Part shown: positions 55,915 through 64,000 of the stretch, in pieces
Layout of the letters: each line of letters opens with the position of its first letter
Numbering within the stretch: the stretch's first letter is position 1
Assembly: GCA_016791425.1 (NCBI GenBank)
Contig: JAEUMQ010000003.1
Coordinates: 1 to 64,000, forward strand
Direction of reading: 5' to 3'
Length of the DNA stretch: 64,000 bases
DNA from: Hyphomonadaceae bacterium
GTDB taxonomy: Bacteria; Pseudomonadota; Alphaproteobacteria; Caulobacterales; Aquidulcibacteraceae
Made by a program: the position numbers and the translations under genes
Notes under the pieces: generated by a model
Told to the model about the DNA's origin: nothing
What the model saw: only the letters and a program-made list of their open reading frames with translations
Database searches by the model: none

Positions 55915-55942
55915 GCTTTACGGCGCGGGCGCTGAATGTCAA
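55915..55942 (-). promoter_or_regulatory. Predicted promoter of the membrane protein/XRE operon
   Basis: A perfect TTGACA (55937-55942, minus strand), 16-bp spacer, and TAAAGC (55915-55920). It lies 25 bp upstream of the GTG start; a short leader with AGAGGAGG would follow. Confidence 0.5.
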
Positions 55943-56018
55943 GGACCCTTTGCTCGGGCGCCCTGCGCGGCTGCGGGCGCGGTTTGCGAGAGCGGCTGAA
56001 TCGGGGATGCTCCGCGTT

Positions 56019-56600
56019 ATGGCGATCTGCGGCATCGACGAGGCGGGGCGCGGACCTTGGGCGGGGCCGGTGGTGGCGGCGGCGGTGATCCTGCCGCCGA
56101 AAGGGCGCCCCAAGGGGATCGCGGATTCCAAGGCGCTGAATGCGGAGACGCGCGCGGAGCTGGCGCTCGCGATCCGGGCGTGCGCGGTCTCGGTTGGGGT
56201 CGGCGTGGCGAGCGTCGAAGAGATCGACAAGCTCAATATCCTGCGCGCGTCGCACCTGGCGATGCTGCGTGCGTTCGAAGCGTTGTCGGAGCGTCCATCC
56301 GCGGCGCTGGTGGACGGCAACATGGCGCCGGACCTGCCGTGCGATGTGGAGCCGATCATCGACGGCGACGCGATCGCGCCGCTGATCTCGGCCGCATCGA
56401 TCATCGCGAAGGTGGAGCGCGACCGGATGATGACCGAGCTTTGCGCACTGCATCCGGGCTATCTCTTCGCCAAGCACAAAGGCTACGGAACGCCGGAGCA
56501 TCAGGAGGCGCTGAAGCGGCTCGGCCCCTGCCCGATCCACCGCCGCAGCTTCAAGAGCGTGCAGGCGGCGCTCGCCGCGGCCGGGGGAACGCTGATCTGA
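56019..56600 (+). CDS. rnhB: Ribonuclease HII
   Basis: Cleaves RNA of RNA-DNA hybrids and single embedded ribonucleotides. The 193-residue protein has the acidic catalytic set in CGIDEAGRGPWAGPV (D, E), ALVDGNMAPDLP (D) and the SAASIIAKVERDRMM block. ATG 56019 gives the family-typical start; an ATG at 56007 is the alternative. It sits directly before ccrM, an order seen in Caulobacter relatives. Confidence 0.95.
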   Translation: MAICGIDEAGRGPWAGPVVAAAVILPPKGRPKGIADSKALNAETRAELALAIRACAVSVGVGVASVEEIDKLNILRASHLAMLRAFEALSERPSAALVDGNMAPDLPCDVEPIIDGDAIAPLISAASIIAKVERDRMMTELCALHPGYLFAKHKGYGTPEHQEALKRLGPCPIHRRSFKSVQAALAAAGGTLI

Positions 56601-57806
<1,206 letters not shown>

Positions 57807-57901
57807 GGACGCCCACTTCCGGGGGGCCGGCCGCGGCGAGATGACAGCGCTGGACAGGCGGGCTATGGTGCCGGAACGGACGCCAGATCCGGGAGGGACG
57901 C

Positions 57902-59209
57902 ATGCTTGGGGCGATGGCGAGCGCAGCGGGGACCGCGTCTGTGCACCAGGTCGAGGAGACGCTGGTCGCAACCTTGATCCAGCTCATCGTGATCATCCTG
58001 GCGGCGCGGCTCGCGGGCGCGGCGGCGGCGGCGATGCGTCAGCCGCGGGCGGTCGGGGAGATCGTCGCGGGGCTGCTGCTGGGGCCCTCCTTCCTGGCGA
58101 CGCTCTTTCCCGACGCCGCGCACGCGATCTTCAGCCCAGCTTCGACGCCATCGGTGCAGGTGCTGTCGCAGATCGGGCTCGTGCTGCTGATGTTCCAGAT
58201 CGGCAGCGATTTCGAGTTCGGGCATCTGCGGACGGCGCGGAACAAGAAGGCCGTGCTCTATGTCTCGATCGCGAGCGTTGGCGCGCCGCTCGCGATCGGC
58301 TTCGCGCTGGGGCAATGGACGGCGCCCATATTGGCGCCAGGCATCGATCCGCTCGTCTATTCGCTCTTCACGGCGGTGGCGCTGGCGATCACGGCGGTGC
58401 CGATCCTTGGACGCATCCTGCGGGAATATTCGCTGACGCGGACGGACATCGGCGTGATCGCGATCTCGTCGGCGGCGGCGAACGACGTGGTCGGATGGCT
58501 GCTGCTCGCCGGCATTTCGGCCTACGCCTCGGCGCACTTCTCGCTGGCGCAATCGGGCTGGCAGATCGGGGGGCTGATCGGGCTTTGCGCCTTCCTCTGG
58601 TTCATCGGGCGTCCGGCGATCGATTGGCTGATCGGGAGGTTCCCGGTCGCGGACGGAAAGGTCCCGACGCATCTCATGGCGATCGTGATCGCGCTCATCT
58701 TCGTCAGCGGGATCGCGACGCAAAAGCTCGGCATCTTCACAATCTTCGGCGGCTTCCTGCTTGGGCTCCTCTTCCATCGGCACACCACGTTCGTGGAGGC
58801 GTGGCGCGGCCAGGTCGGGCAATTCGTGCTCATCTTCTTCTTGCCGATCTTCTTCACCTATACGGGCCTGCGCACGAACGTGCTCGGGCTTGATACGGCA
58901 GGCGAATGGATGTGGTGCGCGATCATCTTCGCCGCGGCGGTGATCGGAAAAGTGGTTCCGGTCTATCTGGCGGCGCGGTTCGCGGGCCTGCATCCGGGGC
59001 AGGCGACGATCCTCGGGGCGCTGATGAACACGCGCGCGCTCATGGAGCTCATCGTGCTCAATATCGGGTTTTCGCTCGGCTTCATTCCGCAGGACGTGTT
59101 CACGATGCTGGTGATCATGGCGGTGGGGACCACGATCATGACCGGGCCGCTCCTGCAGGTGCTGCTCAGGCGCGCCGGCTTCGAGGCGCGCGCGCTGGTG
59201 GAGGCGTAA
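57902..59209 (+). CDS. CPA2 family cation:proton antiporter
   Basis: A 435-residue membrane protein with about twelve helices. The pattern ARLAGAAAAAMRQPRAVGEIVAGLLLGPS is the typical CPA2 start, and ISSAAANDVVGWLLL carries the N-D ion-binding motif. There is no RCK/TrkA-N domain, so it is a transport-only form. It exchanges Na+ or K+ for H+ across the inner membrane. ATG 57902; its 3' end overlaps mutY by 44 bp in the convergent direction. Confidence 0.9.
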   Translation: MLGAMASAAGTASVHQVEETLVATLIQLIVIILAARLAGAAAAAMRQPRAVGEIVAGLLLGPSFLATLFPDAAHAIFSPASTPSVQVLSQIGLVLLMFQIGSDFEFGHLRTARNKKAVLYVSIASVGAPLAIGFALGQWTAPILAPGIDPLVYSLFTAVALAITAVPILGRILREYSLTRTDIGVIAISSAAANDVVGWLLLAGISAYASAHFSLAQSGWQIGGLIGLCAFLWFIGRPAIDWLIGRFPVADGKVPTHLMAIVIALIFVSGIATQKLGIFTIFGGFLLGLLFHRHTTFVEAWRGQVGQFVLIFFLPIFFTYTGLRTNVLGLDTAGEWMWCAIIFAAAVIGKVVPVYLAARFAGLHPGQATILGALMNTRALMELIVLNIGFSLGFIPQDVFTMLVIMAVGTTIMTGPLLQVLLRRAGFEARALVEA

Positions 59210-60215
59210 GAAGAGCGGCCTTCTTGAAGACCGTCGGCAGCGCGTCAACGCCGCCCCATTCGCCGTCGCCTTCAGGGGCGCCGCGGGCGCCCAGCACGTC
59301 GAGCGTCAGAGCGAAGTGGGTGAAGACGTGGCGGACCGAGCCGACATTGCGCCAATCGGCTTTGAGGGGCGCGTGCTCCAGCGCCTGTTCTTTCGACCAT
59401 CGCTCGTCGCGCCAGGGCGTTGAGGGAAGCGCGAGCATGCCGCCGAGCAGACCCTTGTCGGGACGGCGGACAAGCCAGAGGCGACCGCCCTGCTCCACGC
59501 GGAACGCAACGCCGAAGCGGCGCGGCCGCTCGGGCTTGGGGGTCTTGCGCGGAAAGGAGGCAGGGTCGCCGCTGCGGCGCGCGGCGCAGTCGTCCGTCCA
59601 CGGACAGAGCTCGCATCTGGGCGAGGTCGGGGTGCAGATCGTGGCGCCCAGATCCATCAGCGCCTGCGCCCAATCGCCCGGGCGATCCTTGGCGACGAGC
59701 GTTTGGGCCAGGTCGCGGAGCTGCGGCTTGGCGGACGGCAAGGGCGCTTCGACGGCGAAGAGCCGGGACATCACGCGCTCGACATTGCCATCGACGACGT
59801 TCGTCGGCTGACCATAGGCGATCGCGGCGATGGCGGCGGCGGTGTAAGGGCCGACGCCCGGCAGCGCGCGCCAGCCGGCTTCGTCGGTGGGAAACGCCTC
59901 GGCGAGGAGCTGGGCGGCGGCGTGGAGGTTGCGCGCGCGGCTGTAATAGCCGAGCCCGGCCCAGGCGCTCAGCACCTCCTCGCGCGGCGCGGCGGCCAGC
60001 GCCTGGACCGTCGGAAAGCGCTTGAGGAAGGCGGCGTAGTACGGGCCGACGGCGGCGACCGTCGTCTGCTGAAGCATGATCTCGGAGAGCCAGATGCGGT
60101 AGGCATCGGGGGCCCCTTGGGCGTCTTGGGGCGTGCGCCAGGGCAGAGCGCGGCGGGCACGGTCGTACCAGGCCAGCAACCTGGCGCGGAGCATTTTGCG
60201 GCGCGTCGGGGGCAT
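59166..60215 (-). CDS. mutY: A/G-specific adenine glycosylase MutY
   Basis: Removes adenine mispaired with 8-oxoguanine. The 349-residue protein shows the catalytic glutamate in LSEIMLQQTT, helix-hairpin-helix LPGVGPYTAAAI, the catalytic aspartate in NVVDGNVERV, and the [4Fe-4S] pattern C-x6-C-x2-C-x5-C (CTPTSPRCELCPWTDDC). The C-terminal NUDIX-like 8-oxoG recognition domain runs from about residue 220 to 340. Its end overlaps the CPA2 gene by 44 bp. Confidence 0.95.
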   Translation of the reverse strand: MPPTRRKMLRARLLAWYDRARRALPWRTPQDAQGAPDAYRIWLSEIMLQQTTVAAVGPYYAAFLKRFPTVQALAAAPREEVLSAWAGLGYYSRARNLHAAAQLLAEAFPTDEAGWRALPGVGPYTAAAIAAIAYGQPTNVVDGNVERVMSRLFAVEAPLPSAKPQLRDLAQTLVAKDRPGDWAQALMDLGATICTPTSPRCELCPWTDDCAARRSGDPASFPRKTPKPERPRRFGVAFRVEQGGRLWLVRRPDKGLLGGMLALPSTPWRDERWSKEQALEHAPLKADWRNVGSVRHVFTHFALTLDVLGARGAPEGDGEWGGVDALPTVFKKAALLTPPPARAPRSRRA

Positions 60216-60257
60216 CTCTTTACCGATGCTTAATCCGATTCAGCGCGCGATCGGGCG

Positions 60258-60767
60258 ATGTTCAGGCGCAGGGCCGAAACGATCGATCCCGACCTTGAGG
60301 CGCGCGCCAGCGCGCTGCTCGAGGCGCGTCGGGGACGCAAGATCATCCAGCCGCCGCCGGCGGCGAACCGGTTCCTCAGCCCTCTCATCAAGCCGCTTCT
60401 GGCCAAGGCCGGGGTGGGGATCAATGAGCTCAAGCGGAACTGGAAGGACATCGTCGGGGAGCAATTCGCCCAGACCGAACCGGAGAAGCTGACCGGGAAG
60501 GTGCTGACGATCCGGGTCCCGGGGGCGTTTGCAGCCTTTGTCCAGCACCATGAGGCGCTCATCCTGGAGCGTTGCCGGACAGCCGGGGCAAAGGCGGAAA
60601 AGCTCGCCATCCGGCAGGGGCTGCCGGCGCGCCCGGCGGCGGGCGCGGCCATGCCCCTGCCCCGACGGCCGCTGGCGACGGGCCCCGAGCCGGCGCTCGA
60701 GGAAGTGGCCTCCCCGCAGCTGCGGGCCGCCCTGCAGCGTCTTGGGCGCGCAGTGAGGAGCGCGTGA
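60258..60767 (+). CDS. DUF721/DciA-like protein
   Basis: A 169-residue protein with the DUF721 core at residues about 45-115 (RNWKDIVGEQFAQTEPEKL, TIRVPGAFAAFVQHHEALILERC). DUF721 proteins of the DciA type load or recruit the replicative helicase in bacteria lacking DnaC. Its C-terminal half is a variable linker with a conserved-looking QLRAALQRLGRAV end. It is divergent from mutY and upstream of the DsbA-like gene, as in Caulobacter. Confidence 0.85.
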   Translation: MFRRRAETIDPDLEARASALLEARRGRKIIQPPPAANRFLSPLIKPLLAKAGVGINELKRNWKDIVGEQFAQTEPEKLTGKVLTIRVPGAFAAFVQHHEALILERCRTAGAKAEKLAIRQGLPARPAAGAAMPLPRRPLATGPEPALEEVASPQLRAALQRLGRAVRSA

Positions 60768-60829
60768 CCACGCTTCCGAAGCGGCCGGGTTTGCGATAGC
60801 AAGGCGGTCGATTTGGGCTGGAGACCTCC

Positions 60830-61480
60830 ATGTTCGCGACGCGTCGCACCCTCCTTCTGACCGCTGCCGCGGCCGCTTTCCTGGCCGCCTGCCAGAAGGC
60901 CGATTCGGCGCCGTCGAACTCCACGGACATGACCATCGGCGCGGCCGACGCGCCGCTGCATCTCATCGAATACGCCTCGGCGACGTGCCCGCATTGCGCG
61001 GAATTCCATGAGACCGTGTGGCCGCTGCTCAAGCAGCACTATATCGACACCGGCAAGGTGCGCTTCACGTTCCGCGAAATGGCGACCCCGCCGGCGCCGG
61101 TCGCGGTGGCGATGTTCCAGCTCGCGCGCTGCGGCGGCGCGGACGCCAGCACTTACCTCACGCGCGTCGGCGTTCTGCTGCAGCAACAACGCAACGTCCT
61201 CTCCGGCGGCACGATGCAGAGCGTGCGCGACGCGCTGGTGAATATCGGGCGCGCGGCAAACCTCTCGGAGGAGCAGGTGATGGCGTGCATCACCGACGAG
61301 GCCGGCGCAGAACGCGTGCGGCGCTCGGCGGAGGAAGCGAGCGAGCGGTTCGGCGTCACCGGCACACCCACCTTCATTCTCGACGGGACGCGCGTGGACG
61401 ACCCCGCCGTCACCACCTGGGACGGCATGAAGCGCGTGCTCGACGCCAAGCTCGGCGCTCCCGGCGGCGCAAAGGGCTAG
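60830..61480 (+). CDS. DsbA/thioredoxin-fold lipoprotein
   Basis: A 216-residue periplasmic thiol-disulfide protein: signal peptide with lipobox FLAAC (cysteine about residue 21), active-site CPHC in SATCPHCAEFHE and the cis-proline loop GVTGTPTFILDG. An extra cysteine pair (LARCGGAD and VMACITDE) lies in the helical insert. It oxidises or isomerises disulfides in the periplasm. ATG 60830. smc follows only 5 bp after its stop. Confidence 0.92.
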   Translation: MFATRRTLLLTAAAAAFLAACQKADSAPSNSTDMTIGAADAPLHLIEYASATCPHCAEFHETVWPLLKQHYIDTGKVRFTFREMATPPAPVAVAMFQLARCGGADASTYLTRVGVLLQQQRNVLSGGTMQSVRDALVNIGRAANLSEEQVMACITDEAGAERVRRSAEEASERFGVTGTPTFILDGTRVDDPAVTTWDGMKRVLDAKLGAPGGAKG

Positions 61481-61485
61481 CGCGC

Positions 61486-64000
61486 TTGCACATCTCGGAA
61501 TTGCGGCTTTCGGGTTTCAAGAGTTTCGTCGATCCCGTGCGCGCGCCGATCGAGGCCGGGATCACGGGCGTGGTCGGCCCTAATGGCTGCGGCAAATCCA
61601 ATCTCCTGGAAGCCGTGCGCTGGGCGATGGGCGCGACGAGCGCGAAATCCATGCGCGCGGACGAGATGGATGCGGTGATCTTCGCCGGCAGCTCGGCGCG
61701 GCCCGCGCGCGAACACGCCGAAGTCACGCTCATCGTGAAGGACGCGCTCGGACGGGCGCCCGGCGAGCATGCGAAGGAGGAGACGCTGGAGATCACGCGG
61801 CGGATCCGCCGCGGGCTCGGCTCGACCTTCCGCATCAACGGCAAGGAAGTGCGCGCAAAGGACGTGCAGCTGCTCTTCGCCGACGCCTCCACCGGCGCCA
61901 ACTCGCCGGCGCTGGTGCGGCAGGGACAGGTGAGCGAGCTCATCGCGGCGAAACCAGAGAACCGGCGGCGCATCCTGGAAGAAGCCGCCGGCGTCGCGGG
62001 CCTGCATGCACGCCGGCACGAGGCCGACCTCAAGCTCAAGCAGGCGGAGACCAACCTTTCGCGGCTCGACGAGATTCTCGGGGAGATCGAGGCGCAGATC
62101 GCCAGCCTGAAGAAGCAGGCCCGACAGGCCGAGCGCTATCGCGGGCTCGCGGCCGCCATTCGCGAGACCGAAGCGCTGATCCTGCATCGCCGCTGGAGCG
62201 AGGCGCGCCAATCGCTCGCGGAGATGGAGGAAGGCCTGCGCGCCGCGCAGCGCGATGTGGCCGAGGCCGCGACGCGTGCGTCGGAGGCGGCCAGCGCGGC
62301 GGAGGAAGCGCGACAGGCGCTGGCGCCGCTTCGCGAGGAAGAAGCGGTGGCGACCGCGCTGCTGCGGCGCATGGAAGGCGTGCGCGTCGGGCACGAGCGC
62401 GATCTTCAGCAGGCGGAGGAAAAGCTCGCGCGGGCGGAAGCCGATCGGGGGCGGACCGAGGCGGAAGCCGAGCGGCTGGAGGCGTTCGCCAAGGACGCGG
62501 AGAGCGCGAGAGCGCGGCTGAAGGCGGAGCTCGACGGCATCGCCACCGATGCGGACGACGCGCTGGCGGCGCTGGAGGCGAAGGCCGGCGAACTCGAAGG
62601 CGCGCGCGCCGAAGCGGAAAAGACGCTGGAGGCGCTGGCGGGGGAGGCGGCCGCGCGGGCGGCGCGCGCGCGTGCGCTGGCTGAGAGCGCGGGCGCAGCG
62701 CGGGGGCGGCTCAACCGGCTGAACGATCGCTGCGCGCAGCTGAAGGCGGCGCTGGCCGCGGCGGCGGCGCCGGGCGATCTGACGCTTCGGATCGGGGAAG
62801 CGCAAAGCAAGGCCGAGGGCGCGCAAAAGGAAAGCTCCGCCGCGCGCGAGGCGCTGGCGAAAGCGGAAGGCGCCTTGCAGAAGGCGCAAGCAGCGGACGA
62901 AGCGGCTTGGGGGCCCGCGCGCACGGCGGAGGCGGCGCTGGCGCAGATCGCGGCGGAAGTGCGCGCGCTGGAGCAGCTGGCGCCGGCGCCGAGCGGCAAG
63001 GCGTTCCCCCCCGTGCTCGGCGAGATCAATGTCGAGCCTGGCTACGAGCGAGCGCTGGCGGCGGCGCTTGGCGACGATCTCGACGCGTCGCGGAAGGCGG
63101 AGGCGCCGCTGCGCTGGAGCGGCGCGGATGCGCCGTCGATCGCTTGGCCGAAGGGCGTTCGTCCGCTCACGGATTTTGTCAGCGCGCCGGGAGAGCTGGC
63201 GGCGCGGCTGGCGATGATCGGCGTCTCAGAAGATGGCGCATCGCTGCAGAAGGCGTTGCCGCCGGGCGCGCGGATAGTGTCGCTTGCGGGCGATCTGTGG
63301 CGCTGGGACGGGTTTGTGCGCACGTCCGCGGCGCCCGCGCCGGCCGCGGCGCGGCTGGAGCAGCGCAACCGGCTGAAGGCCGCGCGCGAAGAGCTGAAGG
63401 CCGCGTCCGAGCGCGCCGAGAAGGCCAGGCTCGCGGCGCAGGAAGCGCAGGCGGCGCGGCGGCAGGCTGAGGATGACGCGCGCGCTGCGCGGCAAAAGGC
63501 GCCGATGCTGGCGCAGAAGGCCGCCGAAGCGGCGCGCGCATTGGAGAAGCTGCAGGCCGAAGGCGCGTTGCTTGAAGAGCGCGCCGCGACCTTGAGCGCG
63601 CAATTGGAGCAAGCCGAAGCCGAACGGACCGAGGCGGAGGCGGCCGCGACGAGCGCGGGCGCGGCCGCGGCGGAGGCGCCGCAGCACAATGACGCGGCCT
63701 TGGCGAAGGCGCGCGCCGAGGTCGACAACGCGCGGCGCGCCGCGGCCGAAGCGCGCGCGGCGGCGACAGGGCTGGCGCGCGAACGCCAGGCGCGCGCCGC
63801 GCGGCGGCAGGCGCTCGGCGCGGACATCGCGCAATGGAGCGAGCGGCTGACGAGCGCGCAGGCGCGCCGCGAGGCGCTGCACAAGGAGCGGGAGCTTGCG
63901 CTCGCGGCGCTGGAGACGGCGCGCGAGGCGCCGGCTAAAGCGCGCTTGGCTCTGGAGGAGCTGATCGAGAAGCAGACGCTCGCGGAAGAGCGGCGGATGA
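61486..64000 (+). CDS. smc: Chromosome segregation protein SMC (N-terminal part, truncated by window end)
   Basis: The first 838 codons of the SMC ATPase. Walker A is GPNGCGKSNLLEAVRW (residues 31-46) and the fold continues with STFRINGKEV. The conserved LVRQGQVSELIAAKPENRRRILEEAAGV is followed by a long coiled coil (about 150-490), the hinge at about 500-620 (FPPVLGEINVEPGYERALAAALGDDL) and the second coil. The C-terminal Walker B and signature motif are beyond the window. The start is TTG 61486, 5 bp after the dsbA-like stop; no ATG or GTG fits the conserved N-terminus. Confidence 0.93.
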   Translation, partial: MHISELRLSGFKSFVDPVRAPIEAGITGVVGPNGCGKSNLLEAVRWAMGATSAKSMRADEMDAVIFAGSSARPAREHAEVTLIVKDALGRAPGEHAKEETLEITRRIRRGLGSTFRINGKEVRAKDVQLLFADASTGANSPALVRQGQVSELIAAKPENRRRILEEAAGVAGLHARRHEADLKLKQAETNLSRLDEILGEIEAQIASLKKQARQAERYRGLAAAIRETEALILHRRWSEARQSLAEMEEGLRAAQRDVAEAATRASEAASAAEEARQALAPLREEEAVATALLRRMEGVRVGHERDLQQAEEKLARAEADRGRTEAEAERLEAFAKDAESARARLKAELDGIATDADDALAALEAKAGELEGARAEAEKTLEALAGEAAARAARARALAESAGAARGRLNRLNDRCAQLKAALAAAAAPGDLTLRIGEAQSKAEGAQKESSAAREALAKAEGALQKAQAADEAAWGPARTAEAALAQIAAEVRALEQLAPAPSGKAFPPVLGEINVEPGYERALAAALGDDLDASRKAEAPLRWSGADAPSIAWPKGVRPLTDFVSAPGELAARLAMIGVSEDGASLQKALPPGARIVSLAGDLWRWDGFVRTSAAPAPAAARLEQRNRLKAAREELKAASERAEKARLAAQEAQAARRQAEDDARAARQKAPMLAQKAAEAARALEKLQAEGALLEERAATLSAQLEQAEAERTEAEAAATSAGAAAAEAPQHNDAALAKARAEVDNARRAAAEARAAATGLARERQARAARRQALGADIAQWSERLTSAQARREALHKERELALAALETAREAPAKARLALEELIEKQTLAEERRM

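Noticed and set aside
55274-56404. A 376-residue frame ending in the XRE domain
   Set aside because: Everything before residue 309 is antisense or out-of-frame to rnhB and the membrane protein; the real protein starts at ATG 55480.

Overview
The window is a high-GC chromosomal segment from an alphaproteobacterium, most likely Caulobacterales or Hyphomonadaceae-like. Evidence: a CcrM-type GANTC methyltransferase, DUF2336 and UrcA family proteins, the orders gyrA-coaD-cyclophilin-cyclophilin-queA-tgt and mutY/dciA/dsbA-like/smc, and a tRNA-His with A73 and no encoded G-1. There is no phage, plasmid, transposase, CRISPR array or defence island. Nearly everything is core or family-level accessory metabolism, packed tightly with several ATGA or short overlaps.

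Layout. 1-7.5 kb: dapA, a divergent soluble lytic transglycosylase, a threonine dehydratase and the helicase hrpB, then a small lipoprotein. 7.5-16 kb: a conserved minus-strand run read gyrA, coaD, two cyclophilins, queA, tgt, interrupted by a plus-strand endonuclease/exonuclease/phosphatase gene. 16-22.3 kb: a SodC-like lipoprotein, an EamA transporter coupled to a DUF2269 protein, an SDR-DoxX fusion, a cupin, an NUDT19-like Nudix protein and an apparently degenerate EAL-domain protein. 22.4-22.7 kb: tRNA-Gln and a Cys-type tRNA with an abnormal anticodon loop. 22.7-32 kb: VOC, DUF2336, a flagellum-type SLT protein, DUF3303, acyl-CoA dehydrogenase, ThiO-like oxidase, patatin, folC, and an ATP-grasp gene fused in frame to tandem copies of a tRNA-His 3' end. 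32-49.7 kb: acyltransferase, DUF4105 lipoprotein, M48 protease, TylF-type methyltransferase, tRNA-Phe, sugar-acid dehydratase, TPR protein, PYROXD2-like oxidoreductase, AsmA, tag, a frameshifted TonB-like gene and a POT transporter. 49.7-64 kb: gltX, urcA, a reductase, MATE, a small XRE/membrane-protein pair, rnhB, ccrM, a CPA2 antiporter, mutY, dciA, a DsbA-like lipoprotein and the first 838 codons of smc.

The most unusual signals are: (1) five inward-facing pairs of G/C-rich palindromes, always between genes; (2) the 63-bp tandem repeat of a tRNA-His 3' end that reads through in frame into an ATP-grasp enzyme; (3) a Cys-type tRNA lacking U33; (4) a tRNA-guanine transglycosylase with two of its three zinc cysteines missing; (5) a three-repeat TonB-like gene broken by what looks like a microdeletion. 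No complete new multigene system could be supported.
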